Below are positions 1 to 11,498 of a stretch of 64,000 nt of DNA, in pieces (position 1 is the first letter of the stretch; each line of letters begins with the position of its first letter). Position numbers and translations under genes: made by a program. The notes under the pieces are model-generated. The model saw only the letters and a program-made list of their open reading frames with translations. It did no database searches and was not told the DNA's origin. The DNA is from Ephemerocybe angulata. Lineage: Eukaryota; Basidiomycota; Agaricomycetes; Agaricales; Psathyrellaceae. The DNA lies in the NCBI GenBank assembly GCA_013368325.1, contig JAACJK010000068.1, positions 124,001-188,000 of the forward strand, written 5' to 3'.

Positions 1-1031
1 CCTGCCGACGTGCTCGTGCGCGCCCAAGATGCTCTTATCCCGCCACCGCCGACCTCCTCAGGGGCCGCTGAAGGCGATAACGATGCCATGGAAGTCGACC
101 GTATGGGGGCAACACCACCACCACCACCTCCAGCTGTGTCGCTCCAGGTCTCTAACGAGCCCGTAGCACAGCAGACCATATCATCGGAATCCGAACTCTC
201 GGAGGCACAAATCGACGAAATTTTGACGAAGATCGAAGCTGTCGAAACTAGACTGGAAGATGTGGAGAACTCTATGAGTCAGATGGACAGCGAGATGCGT
301 AGAGACTTTCAAGAGCAGGCGAACGCGATGGTCGAGGAGTTCTTTGGAGAGGATGGCGCGTTCACCGAAGCAGAGGAGCAGGTGCAGGAGGAAGGCGAAA
401 CCGATGAGGGTATGAAAAAGAAATCGAACAAGTTCGATGAGGATCTCGACGAAGTTCAGGCGAAACTTGAGCTTCTGAAGACGGAATCCGCCACGAACAC
501 GAAGAACCTTGGGGACGTCACTTTTTGGACGGAGCAGATATATGATGAGGTTGTAGACCTCAAGGAACGGACCGAAGCCGGATTAAGTAGGCAGGAGGCC
601 GCTCTTAAGAGAAACGGCGAGGTGTGCATGAATCCACTTCTTGTTCGCATTCTTTACTAACTACCTTTCAGCTGTCCGCCCGTCTGGAGGCTCTTCTTAA
701 GCAGCAAGCCGAAGACACAGAGGCAATCAGGACCATTCAAATGTCGCTTAGGGCTCAAATGCAGAGACCACCGTCACCTCCAGCCTCGCCTCGCCTTCCT
801 TCGACCGACATCTTGATCCAAGTTATGCGCGACCCCTTGACCACTGCGGCGAGGCGAGCCGTTCAGCCGATGGTGGAGGAGGTGAGGAACAGTATGCAGG
901 AGGAGATGCAAAAGCAGACGGGGGATATCCTTGGCACGGTTTGGGACAAAGTAGGCGGAACGATCGCATTGCTGGATCGTGTCAATGCCAAAATTGCCCA
1001 AGCTGGGAACGAGGGGGTGAATGGTCATTGA
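1..1031 (+). CDS. Coiled-coil hypothetical protein, 5' partial
   Basis: The frame is open at the left window edge, with no ATG before it, so the true start lies outside. I place one 50-nt intron at 622-671 (GTGTGC...TTTCAG). It joins ...LKRNGE to LSARLEALLKQQ in frame, and the protein stops at 1029-1031. The visible part is about 325 residues: a proline-rich N-terminal stretch (PPPPPPA), then long acidic helical segments with heptad-like spacing (ELSEAQIDEILTKIEAVE; LDEVQAKLELLK; LSARLEALLKQQAED). This predicts an extended coiled coil. There is no signal peptide or membrane segment in the visible part. I do not recognise a family; a scaffold or cytoskeletal role would only be a guess. Exon structure is well supported, function is not. 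Confidence 0.7.
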
Positions 1032-1902
1032 AGTGTCTTTTGGTACTTTTCTTCCATGTTCATTTCTCAGCTTTCTACATTTCTCTCACCTGTATATTAC
1101 CATAGGACGAAGGTGATTATTGCTTTCGGCCGTTCTTTTGCATTGTTGCCCCCCCATACCGCTGTACTTGTAATGCATTCATCCTCTTCTCCACATACAT
1201 ATTGCATTATTTTCTCCGCGTGTGTGGCGTGATGGGTCTCGGGTGCACACTGCCCACGCGCGCCAAACAGACTGATGATCGGAGCGCTAATCAATCCTCT
1301 CTGTTCCGCCTCCTTCTTGACTTCCGTGCGTTCGTTCATCCTGGCCTGAAAGCTGTCCTCCAAGCCTCACTCGCTCTCACTCGCCCTACAGCAATGCTCC
1401 CGCCCGCAGCAGTGGAGAGTTTCAACCCGGGGCCACCCAACAGCCACCTCTTGATGCCGGCCTGATGCATCAAGTTCATTGTGCCGTCATCGCCTTCCGT
1501 CTCCCCCTGAGTGCTCTTCCTCAGCAACGGCCACGAGCTCCTCTCCTGAAGATCCTGGGATTGCCCTGGCGTTGACGGGCTCGCGCGGAAGACCAGGGGT
1601 GTCTTTATATTTCATTTCTATTGAAACATCAGGTAAGTACGATTAACCTTTCGGCGTTAGCGACGATCTGGCGCTGAGGGAATACTTACATCTGACCTTA
1701 TGTTGATCAGGATTGACCGAGTACAGGACGACCGTCAGTTCCAATTTGTGCGGCTTGGAGGACGATTTGCACCAGCTTGGTCCACGCGACAGTTGGACGG
1801 AGGGGCCCAGGACGTTGATTCCCGCCCTGCACCATCCACCGATAAGTTCCATCCTGTATTGTGATACCCTAGGCCTCGAATCCTTCACGCGGCAGTGCTA
1901 GC
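1032..1902. other. Intergenic region, no gene seen
   Basis: This holds the 3' flank of the coiled-coil gene and the upstream region of the membrane protein at 1903. Short open frames on both strands have no recognisable content or codon pattern. A pyrimidine-rich stretch near 1490-1550 could belong to the promoter, but I see no clear TATA box. Confidence 0.5.
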
Positions 1903-3718
1903 ATGCCTCCGCCGCCCACCTCCGCGCCTTTCTGGACTCGGAGAACAGAAACGCTTCCCCAACGGCTTCTCCTCCTCCTCTGCCTCGTCTCCTCCTTCCA
2001 AACCGTCCTGGGCGCCATCAAGAATGCGTACATTGACGATGAATACGGCGACGAGATCACACGGACAAAACCAGTTTTCCTACCAAGAGATACGGGTGTT
2101 TGGGAGGGGGAGGAGTGTGCTGGGTGTCGTGTGAAGCCTGACCCTACGAAGGTGTTCAGGAATACATACATCGCTGCCACTTATCGCGCAGACAAGGACG
2201 GGAACTATCAGTCGCGGTCGTACTCCTTCCAGTTTACGGGTGCGTTCTTCATTATTATTATGCTTATTGTTTGGCCTCATTCAACGGTACTACAGGGACG
2301 GCGCTGTATGTCTACACCACGCTCGCCAACAACTGCGGGGAGGGTATCACAACGTTGATGGAGACGAACTTCACAATCGACGACTCGCCGCCCGTATTTT
2401 TCCAGCACAAACCGGATATGACGACGACCGACTTCTCATACCAGTTTCTCGCATTCAGTCGAGAAGGGCTTGAACACAGAACGCACACCTTCAGCGCGGT
2501 TACCGATGGCCCGAAATACGATATCTACCTCAACTTCGACTACGCCATGTATACGTGAGTTGTCTTACCCTTCGGAAGATGCAAACTGACATCATTATCT
2601 CGCATCTTGATATTTGTAGGTACGACGACACCCTAATAGGTGGCTTAGGTGTGACCACTACCCAAAGCTCGTCCACTACAACGTCATCGACATCTTCGCC
2701 TTCCTCAACCTCCGCCAAAAGCGGCAGTGATTCGAGCAAGTCACTCGCAGGTCCCATAGCGGGAGGCGTCGTCGGCGGTCTTGCAATCTTCATCCTCTTC
2801 ATCCTCGCCCTCTTCTTCATGCGACGGCGCTCAAAACGCGAAGCCCTCCTCCGCAACGGTCCTCCACCCAAAGAATACCCAAACCCCGCAATATTTGGAT
2901 TTACTGGCCACGCCCCTTCCACCACCGCCAGCCGGTCTATGTACTCCGCAGGGGCCACCACCCACACGCGCGACTGGTCAGGCACGCTGACGACGACGAC
3001 GGCGGATTGGTCTTCGGGCTACGCGGCACACCCACCTGTCAATAGCCGCGCTGCGGTGCCCTATACGTACCACCAGCCGACGGGGAGCGGGGCGTCGTTG
3101 TCTGGGATCGCGGTGATGAGTGTGGGGGCGGGGCAGTCTGTGCAGACGACGAGGAGTGGGGGGAGTGCGGGGAGTACGTCGAAGAGGGACGCAGCGCGGA
3201 GTCGATCACCGTTGCAGGGCTCCGGAGCGCAGGCGAGTCTGAGTATGTATCCTCCGCCCCCGCATGCGGAGTATAATCCGTACGCTAGCTCGAGGAGCGC
3301 GTCGCCCGGAGGTGGGCTGCCGAGGCTGAATACGAATGTATCGAATTCGAATATTGGGAGGAACCCGAATCCTTCGGCTGCTAATCCACCTGCGGGCAAT
3401 CCCTCTGCGGCTCTGGATGCCCAGGTTCGACAGCTGCAGGAGTCGATTCGGCAGGTGATGGCGTCTATACAGTCTGAGAGGGATGCGATGAGCGGCGCTG
3501 GGATGTCGGATGAGGAGATTGGGAAGGACAGGTCGTTGGAGGCGATGAAGCAGAGTCTGAGGGTTATGTCGGAGCAGATGGCTGTGATGGAGAGGGGGAG
3601 GACGCGGCAAACTGGGAATCGGTCGGATGCGGTTTCGGGGATTGATGTGCCTCCAAGAGAGGAGCTGCCGGAGTATGAGAGTCCGACGGGGGAGAGTCCT
3701 CCGACGAGGTTGAGCTAA
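1903..3718 (+). CDS. Single-pass type I membrane protein, Ser/Thr-rich stalk (copy 1)
   Basis: Three exons, 1903-2239, 2296-2554 and 2620-3718, join in frame to give 564 residues. Order: signal peptide (hydrophobic RLLLLLCLVSSF, residues about 18-35, ending near VLGA); an extracellular domain of about 165 residues with few cysteines (CAGC, NNCGEG); a Ser/Thr-rich stalk; one transmembrane helix at about 243-265 (GPIAGGVVGGLAIFILFILA) followed by a basic stop-transfer (RRRSKR); and a long cytoplasmic tail. The tail holds a predicted coiled coil (LDAQVRQLQESIRQVM) and ends in acidic/Pro motifs (LPEYES). This layout resembles sensor-like or wall-stress-type membrane proteins of mushrooms, but I recognise no named family. 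A paralog with the same exon plan lies at 7612. Function unknown; topology fairly sure. Confidence 0.82.
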
Positions 3719-3859
3719 CCTTGAGGGGGTTGCTTTGTTTTGTCCATGCTGTACTTTGCTTTTCGATTTATGGTTTGTTTCTGGTATCATGAGTATCTAT
3801 TACGGTTTGCTTTGCATGGACACGATCTATTTACTATCATGACATATATACCCCGCAGG

Positions 3860-5186
3860 CTACGGTCGTCCCAGGATCTTCCAAATTCGTTCTGCGAACA
3901 CAGCATGTCCTGCTTCAGATAGATGTATGTCGTCTTCCCACATTGGTTTCAACTTGTCGTCTTCTTCTTCATCCTCTTTTTCATCCTCCTCCTCCTCATC
4001 ACTAGTCCGTTCCTCGTCGGAATCCTCCTCCTTAAATTCCTCAATACTATCCTCTAAACCATACTTGTCTGGATTGTCCAAGATGTCCGAAATGATGGTG
4101 TACGATGAGACGACCGCTACCGAGGCCTCGGTTTTATCGCCCGAATACTCAGTTTTGGCACGAGTGAGGAGCTCTTCATTCCACTGCTCATAACGCTCCT
4201 CGTCCATCCCAAGTTCAAGTCCTACAGGAAGAATGACTTAATGTGCCACGACAAGGTTTGAAATGAGTGGACCAACCTCCTGGAGAGCGATGCATTGGTG
4301 GGACGTCTATGAGGAGGAAAGCCCGTGCTGAGTATTTCACATACAGGTTGTGCATTGCATCGAATATTTTCTCGATGATGTCGGGGAAGTCATCAACATC
4401 TGTTGATGTTCGACTAGTAGTAGGAACGATTTTCAGCAATGAAGTTGTACACGGCTTGTGGGGTCAATGGAAGGAGGAGCTGAACTAACCCACAGTCGTT
4501 TATTCCCATCCATATAACTGGCAGGTTAAAGGTAAGCCAACGCATAATTGAATGGGCGCTTATTAGAGTTACTGACCGAACAGAACTTTGCTCATGGCTT
4601 TCCCTTCGCTTGTATCTGCCGGTGACAGAACTTTGAAGAGACGTGCGAGCTGCGAGTCTAGATCATCTTCAACTGTGTCCCCGCCTTGAGCGAAATTGTG
4701 AACCACAGGTCTGGAGTTTTTGGGACCTGGGTTCCTCTCGAGTAACCTTCCTATCTACTTGGGTTGATTACCAGTTGACTGGAGTAGACCATGTGAGCCA
4801 CGAACCCAGTTCTTGCTCGTGGTAGAGCAGTATGAGTCACCTCTGCAAGCCAGCCCAGACATGAGTACATTTTGGCTGTACCGTAGGGTGAAATTGATAA
4901 CTCACAGTATAACCCATCGCTTGTATCTGTCGAAAGTGAGCGGCTCACTTCCTGGAGGGCTGTGCCTAAATAGCAAAGCAGGATCTTTAGCCCTGGTACC
5001 AACGAGAGACGGTCGGGTATCTCGCTCTTTACTACTGGGAGTTTTGGAAGTTTGGCTTTCTGGTGGCATTGCCAGAAGAAGCGATGTGGGTGTCAGTTGC
5101 CAGACTAAACCGCGGGCGCTTGTGCTGAGTGTCGTGCTTGTGCGAGTTAGATTCCGAAGGGATCGGACTTTAAAACCAAACATCAT
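3860..5186 (-). CDS. SGNH/GDSL esterase, CE16-like
   Basis: Six exons on the minus strand (5186-4906, 4842-4772, 4726-4577, 4517-4490, 4413-4277, 4221-3860) keep frame throughout and give 342 residues. The SGNH blocks appear in order: WVILGDSYCSTTS (block I, nucleophile Ser), VHNFAQGGDT (block II Gly), VIWMGINDCG (block III, GxND), LLIDVPPMHRSP, and MWEDDIHLSEAGH (block V, Asp-x-x-His). This pattern and the RSP motif match the fungal CE16 acetylesterase-like GDSL group, which deacetylates plant cell-wall sugars. Odd points: there is no convincing signal peptide, and an acidic run rich in Glu/Asp is inserted just before block V. The start is uncertain: ATG at 5186 or 5183, or an internal one at 5069 that would give about 303 residues. 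It is divergent from the F-box gene at 5317. Confidence 0.78.
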
Positions 5187-5316
5187 GGCCCGACATCATC
5201 GGCATCTAGCGCTTATTGTTCTTTTTTTTGTGGAGCTTTATAGGCAGGTGCGTAGCACCAGAGTGCTCGTCTAGCGCTTATTGTAGCTCACCCCCACCAT
5301 CGTTTCGAGTCACAAC
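5187..5316. promoter_or_regulatory. Short bidirectional promoter with a 15-bp direct repeat
   Basis: Only 130 bp separates the proposed esterase start (minus) from the F-box start (plus). The sequence TCTAGCGCTTATTGT occurs at 5205-5219 and again, identical, at 5270-5284. A TATA-like TTTATAGG lies between them. The paired copies suggest a shared regulator site; no factor can be named. Confidence 0.4.
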
Positions 5317-6968
5317 ATGCACCAAGCTCTTCAAATCCCCGAGCTGATTCGTACTGTCTCCGAAGCCTCAGACATCAATGACGCGTTGGCAGTCTCTCTG
5401 ACTTGCCGTGCATTCCTCGAACCTGCTTTGGATAGAATCTGGCACACCTTGCACAGCTCCAGGGAAATTATATCGTGCTTTCCTGAGGATCTATGGGAAG
5501 TGGAACTGCGCGACGCCACAGGTCTCAAGGGAAACGCCACTGTGCAGGTGGAGGTGCTCGTAAGCTTGATTCCGATAGATATGCTTTCCTTGCAGTTGAC
5601 AAGAGACCCAACTTTCTCCAGGTTTTGCGTCGGGCACTCAAAGTTGCCGACCTGGAACGATATTTGACCAAATATTCCCATCGAATTCGAAGCTTCGTTG
5701 GTAGCAGCCCTCGAGCTTTTTTCTTCTCGAACGAGGTATCTCAGGCATTGCAAATGGCAACGGAATATCGCCCTGGGGCCCTGGCTCCCCACCTCGAATC
5801 GTTTCGCTGGCCATATTTCACCGAACGATATGAAACGACCTACGGAAGGGAATGTGGTGCGATGGTCTCAGCTTTTGTGCCGCTCCTTCTGAGCCCGACG
5901 GTGGACTACTTCCGTCTTCCGTACTTCCAAGCCGTTTTACCCATCACTTTAACCACTATGCAGCTTGCACTATCGCGCCTTCCTAAATTAACGAAACTTG
6001 TCGTCTCGACATTGGAAGCTCCGCTACCGTGGATTCAAGGCATCCTTCAAGTCCCCCTTGGGAACCAACTGCGGAGCATAAACATGGACACACCTGTCAC
6101 GGCGGAGTTGCTTTTGTGCCTGAAGGCCCTTCCGCAGCTTACAAGCCTCTGTCTTTGGAATATCTCAGGAATTGTTACGACAGATGCAACACCAACGACC
6201 GGATCTACCTCTATTCCCTTTCCATCCCTCCTGGACCTTACTTTCTTCGCTGAGGACTATGCAGAAGTGGCAGCTTTTCTCCAGCTCACCCCCGCAACAA
6301 ACAATATTCGACGCCTTGACATCACTGTGGGCGATCCCGGAGTCAAGGTCGAAGTTCAGGCGACCATCGACACCATTCGAAGACGTATGAATCCACGGAC
6401 GTTAGCCTCGCTGCACTGGGTAGAAACGGGGCAACAACCCCGGCAGTCCATTCAAACAGCACCCATTGACGTCGACATGCATAGCGCAGTCGACATATCG
6501 CCCTTCTTTTTATTCAAGAACCTCACAGTCTTCAAGGTCTCAATCCAAGAGCCCATCCAGCTATCCCCGACTGAGGCCGATCAAATCCCACTCGCCTGGC
6601 CAATGATACATTCCCTGAAGCTACGTAGCCCAGGGCGTGCCCACCTCGTACCCCTCATTGATTATGGGCATATCTTATCCCTTCTCAACGGATGCCGTTC
6701 CCTGAGGAAACTCGGCCTCCCATTTGATACCGCCCGGCTATCCGGGTTGAAGGAGACAAGCCCCGGCGCCCCTTACTCCCTGACGTCCCTTCACATAGAC
6801 GACTGCCTTATCTACTCTCCTACCCGGGTGCTGGCCTTTCTGAAAGCGAATCTTAGGAAGACGACAAGAATCGCCCGTCAGGCCCCCGACGATGACGGCG
6901 AGAGAAGTCTTTTTTGTCAGCGATGGGATATTGTTGAAAAGGAATGGGCGGCCTACTGCAGTTCCTAG
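5317..6968 (+). CDS. F-box-like / LRR-like hypothetical protein
   Basis: Two exons, 5317-5559 and 5622-6968, are separated by a 62-nt GTAAGC...CTCCAG intron and give 529 residues. The N-terminus (MHQALQIPELIRTVSEAS, then SLTCRAFLEPALDRIWHTL) has the pattern of a degenerate mushroom F-box: a Pro-Glu start, a conserved cysteine, and a Trp in the last helix. The rest has irregular leucine-rich spacing (LPQLTSLCLWNISG; LPKLTKLVVSTLEAP), as in F-box/LRR substrate receptors of SCF ubiquitin ligases. SCF membership is inferred from the family; the Skp1-binding surface is not provable here. It is divergent from the esterase and in the same direction as the membrane protein at 7612. Confidence 0.7.
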
Positions 6969-7611
6969 TTCAAGTTGGTCTTTCAACGCGGGGTGGATAC
7001 TTCCGCTCTCATTTTGTAATTCCCTCCTTCCTCACTTGCTAGAGCACACATCGCTTTGAGCACAACGGCGCGACTCAACTCAAAAATAGGAAACTGCCCA
7101 CGGTGATGGTTTTGCTGAGGGTTCTTGTGATGAGGTGGAGTTGTTCTGACCTTCTTCTGACCTTCTTGAGTTGAGAGAAGCTCTTGGTACTCAAAAGAGT
7201 CTACTCTGATTCCAGTGGGTGATGCCTATGACAAATGCATACGTCTGTTGCTTTCAGTACCCCTCTCCTCGCCTCGAGTTTCTTCCAGAATCGACCGCTC
7301 CATTCGCCCTCAGCCAGCTGCTGGGCGCCTGAACACTCGTGAGTGGTCGTGATGCACTTTTGTTTTTTCTGAACCATCCCAGCTCATCAATGATTCAGGT
7401 TTGAAACGAATCCGCTGTGAGGGATCTACCGAGGCTAACACTACCGTCAGCTCTTGCTGTGTGCCCCAAACAAGGTTTGGAGCGGGCAACCCAGTGCAGT
7501 CTGCCTCTCGTCCCGCCAATTCCTTTCTTCTATTGTATTCGTAGAATCCACTGGCTTCAATCCTGGTCTGGTACCCTTCGTTTGAATCCTGCAGGCGGCG
7601 GTCCTGCCATC
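6969..7611. other. Intergenic region, no gene seen
   Basis: This is the 3' flank of the F-box gene and the upstream region of membrane protein copy 2. A short duplicated phrase (GACCTTCTTCT / GACCTTCTTGA) sits near 7150. No coding frame or clear promoter motif is recognised. Confidence 0.45.
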
Positions 7612-9411
7612 ATGCCGCCGCCCACCTCTCCGCCACCTTTCTCCCGAAACATAGGGATTTTACCCCAACGTCTCTTCCTCCTCCCCCTCCTTCTCGTTGT
7701 GTCATCCTTTCATACTGTCCTAGGCGCCATCAAGAACGCAACGGTAGACGATGAATACGGTGACGAGCGCACGGGAATAAAGCCGCGGTTCCTTCCAGAG
7801 TCGCCAGGTGTTTGGATGGGGAAAGGGTGTATCGAGTGTCGTGTCAAGCCCGATCGTAGCAAGACGTTCAGGAACACCTACACCGCTACCACATACGGCA
7901 ACGGGAGTGCGTCCTTTGAGGCACGACAAATATCATTCCAATTCACCGGTGCGCCTTAATCCTTCTTCCAAGTCTGAACGTTTTGTTCTGTTCACTCAAC
8001 GGTATGTATACCGTAGGGACGGCGCTCTATGTCTACCTCACCCTCGCTAACAACTGCTGCGGGGATGGGGTTACGACGTTAACGGAGGCCAATTTCACGG
8101 TCGACGACTGGCCCCCCTTGTTCTATCAACACCAGCCTGATATGACGACGACGGAGTTTGCGTATCAACAACTTGCGTTCAGTCAGACGGGACTTGAGCA
8201 CAAGGAGCACACCTTCACGGGGGTCATCGATGGACCGAAATATGGCATTTACCTCAACTTTGACTATGCCATTTACACGTTAGTTATCTCCCTTTTTCAA
8301 GGTTTCTGTGGGTGGAGAGGCGCAGGCTTAACGTCAATGAATCTTGTTTCGCAGGTACGATGACAGCATAGCAGATGATAACACATCAGCGTCCCCACAG
8401 ACTTCTGGAGGTGTATCGACCATCATAAAAGCATCGACTTCTCCAACAACAGCATCGCGGTCCACATCATCCTCACCGTCCCCTTCATCAACATCCGTAA
8501 CAGCTGAGGAGAATCATCGGCAGAACGCACCACTCCCAGGTCCAATCGCCGGGGGAGTCGTAGGCGGTATCTTAATCCTCGCCCTCGTCCTGTTCTTCCT
8601 TTGGCGGCGCTCTAAACGTGCAACCCTACTCCGTACAAGGGCTCTTAATGATACCCCGTTACCCCAGATATTCACAGACACGGAACGTTCTCCTTCAACG
8701 ACAGCCACGCCATTCACATACACGGACACGCAAACTCGCGATAGTCATGGGTCACCGGAGTACGTGTCGCACCAAGCGGGAGACTGGACCAGCAGCGGCG
8801 CTGCAGTGCCGTATGTGTACCGGCAGCCCACGGAGGGCAGCGGCGCATTGCCACTTCGGGGTAGGAACATGGGCGCGGCAGGGGTAGGCAAGCAGGTGCG
8901 AAGGTTCGCGACACCGACGCAGGAAAAGCGCCGGGCAACGGTGATGAGCGTCAATGGACCACCGCTGCAAGACGCCCTGGAAATTTCGAGTACGACTGCC
9001 AGCCTGCCCTCGACCTCCAATTATGGTCAGAGCACGGATCCTTCAACGGATGTCAGCCTAGCTGCTGGATTTCGGAGTACACCACCGGAAGGAGCGGTGG
9101 ATGACCAGGCTGCACACCTGCAAGAGGCCATTCAAGAGTTAACCTCGGCTATACAGTCCGAGACCGAGGCCATGAGCCGCGCGGGGATGTCGGATGAGGA
9201 GATTGGAAAGGACCGGTTGTTGCAGGCGATGAAGCAGAGTCTGAGTGCTATGGAGGAGCAGATGAAGTTACTGGAGAGGAATCGCGCGTTGCAGGCGCCG
9301 GATTATGGGTGGACTTCTGCGGGGACCAGTTGGCTTGAATCGGAGGAGCCACCAGACTACGAGAGTCATATAGGGGACAGATTCCAGGGCCCGGGAGCAG
9401 CGCCGAGGTAG
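7612..9411 (+). CDS. Single-pass type I membrane protein, Ser/Thr-rich stalk (copy 2)
   Basis: This is a paralog of the 1903 gene with the same three-exon plan: 7612-7948, 8017-8278, 8355-9411, giving 551 residues. The first exon is 337 nt in both copies, and both introns interrupt the same codons. Shared blocks include VLGAIKNA, DDEYGDE, CRVKPD, GTALYVY, LANNC and YLNFDYA. A signal peptide (RLFLLPLLLVVSSF) is followed by the extracellular domain, a Ser/Thr stalk, a TM helix at about 262-283 (GPIAGGVVGGILILALVLFF), RRSKR, and a tail with a coiled coil (MSDEEIGKDRLLQAMKQSL). The segment MSRAGMSDEEIGKDR is nearly identical to copy 1, whereas the distal tail has diverged. Function is unknown. 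Confidence 0.82.
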
Positions 9412-9785
9412 CCTAGAACTGGAGGATACTTAGGTTCGACGTGACATATGTCTCTCTTTAATATTTCTGGTTACATCTCAAGGGTTCATTCGAGGGCTCG
9501 CGGAGGTTTAAGCGCCTAAACTTGTTGGGCAAATAAGCGCTGATGGGATTGTTTGGTAGACTCTGGTCTGTCGCCTGCAAGCCATCCGTGCGCATAACTT
9601 GTAGTACATAGGACTTTCGCTGTGTATCAATTAGGGCAGATACCCTCTGAGTCAGAATGTGCCGAGCCATGGTACGCATCTTCGACACTTGTCTTCACTT
9701 GCGGGCTCAGGGTGTTCACCGCGAGGGGCTACGGTGTCGAGGACTACCCAGATGACCATTGTTTTAAAGCTAGGAATTTATCCTA
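9412..9785. other. Convergent intergenic region
   Basis: 3' flanks of the membrane protein (plus) and the F-box-like gene (minus). An AAGCGCC core occurs near 9510 and an AAGCGCT near 9533. No gene seen. Confidence 0.45.
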
Positions 9786-11335
9786 CTAATGATTGGCAAT
9801 GAGATCTTCCCCGGCGAGGAACACATCGTCCAGCGCTTGAAACTGAGCTAGTGTATCCTCGCAGCCTGTGTCAAACAAAGGATATCGGCTCCTCGACATG
9901 GGCAGCGCCGCTAGTACCTCAGCATTAACCGCTCGAGCCTTATCGAAGATTGGATGATCCTCCGCCGGGACATTTCGACTGTCAAGTCCGATCCCCCTAA
10001 CTGAAAAAAGGACGCGCATTGCTTGAAGTTTAGGGAAGAGAGCGTGATTAGATAGGACGCTATCCAATTGGTCCCATCCACCGTCTTCCCGATCGAAGAG
10101 AGGAACAGGTAGGGCAATGGTGCGTGCCAGCTCCTGGCTGCTGGTTGTCGGTGGGCCGGCGCAGCACGTCAGTTTGAGAACCTCTAGAGATGGCTGCGGA
10201 TGGTGCTTGAGCATGAAGCAGGGGACGCGAGGGATGTGGTGGAGGGCTGAGGATGGAGGGGTGAACATTTCTTGGTAGTAAGTTATTAGCTCGAAATGGA
10301 GGCTAAGGTATCGGAGCGAAGGGAAAGCAGGAATGGCTGCCTGCCCGTCGATCATGAGCTGATCCATGGATTTTCTAGGTGGTCCTGAGCAGGCAAAATC
10401 AGTCCTCGAAAGGTATGGGAGGTAAGTCCGTACGAACCCGTGCGAAGTCTGCTGAACGTGCTTCGATATCTTATTGTGAGGATTTCCAGGCAATTTGTCT
10501 CCGCCGCTACCGCCGCTATCAGGGACCAAGCGTTGGTGTGCATTAATTCCGTCGCTATATCCAGCTGGAGAATTCTGAGGTTCCTGTATGGCGAGCCTAA
10601 AGCAGCATGCGCGGTGCCATAGGTCAGCAAGGGGACGACGCCTTTGATGCCCCCACCGTCGTGCCGAAGGTGTCTAAGCCCCCGAGGGAACAGTGGGCGC
10701 TCTTCATCATGATCCACGTCGACAGAGAGGAGGAGAGTTTGATTCGAAAGAGAGGCTATCGATGTGGACCCTGTAAGTTCCAGTCGCTCCAGGTTGACAG
10801 CAGGACGAAAGAGTTGTGGAGGGATGTCCGAAACGCCCGTGAAGACGATCCGACGGATGGGGGCTCGGGTTAAGAGTTTGCAGATCGCGGCTTGGTATGA
10901 GGCCTTTATTTTCTCCCAGTCACATCGAAATTCCGGAGCCTCAATCCATAATACTTGAAGGCCGTCGAGGTGATCTGCGATTATTCCTAGGATATCCCCT
11001 CCATTCCCATGGTCTCTTGGCCTTCTATCCCAGTCGGCCTGCAACGCTAAAAAGCGTACATGCTTGAAAAGAGACGGGTTTCCACGCAATATCTTGGACG
11101 CGCTCATGTCCTCCGACACATTCAGTTCGATATAGAGTTCTCGGAATAGATGTGATTGTGCTTGATAAAGAAAGTGTTCCTTTGACGCCAGAGATAGATT
11201 CTTTACTGAAGAACGCTCGGCATTGTCGGTTATCCTGTCGTATATTTCCTGTGGAAGGGATGCTTGCATCGCGATATAGGTAGAAGATAGAGAGTCGAAG
11301 TACAGAGGTAAGTTTTCTTGGATATCGAGGCTCAA
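9786..11335 (-). CDS. F-box-like protein, subfamily 1 (member a)
   Basis: Two exons on the minus strand, 11335-10438 and 10384-9786, with a 53-nt GTTCGT...CTCAG intron, give 498 residues. A second possible start (MQASLPQEIYDRITD) lies 22 codons in and fits the family better. The N-terminal pattern LPQEIYDRI...LSLASKEHFLYQAQSHLFREL is the degenerate F-box of this subfamily. Leucine-rich segments follow (LERLELTG; NLRILQLDIAT; PSLRYLSLHFEL). Close relatives in this window are 16470 (same intron position and C-terminal pattern AFPSLRYL, WDQLDSVLS) and, more distantly, 14748. A substrate-receptor role in SCF ligases is possible but unproven. It is divergent from the HSF gene, 163 bp away. Confidence 0.72.
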
Positions 11336-11498
11336 AGATGTGGATTTAGTTGAGGATGATGAAGGAGCTGTGCCAGCAGCGGATCAGGGAGGTGTGCTTT
11401 GATCGGACATGAGGGTGGGAAGACCGTGACAAATTGCCGAGCGCCGAAAGCTGTTTCAGCATCATTCACCCCGCCTGGCTCCTGCTTCGACAACCACA
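11336..11498. promoter_or_regulatory. Divergent promoter between F-box-like gene and HSF
   Basis: 163 bp separate two oppositely directed start codons. I see no TATA box and no clear tandem nGAAn heat-shock element. A shared promoter is inferred from spacing only. Confidence 0.35.

Noticed and set aside
3206..3790. Minus-strand frame of 194 codons opposite the membrane-protein tail
   Set aside because: Extremely Arg/His/Pro-rich, typical of antisense of a GC-rich exon.
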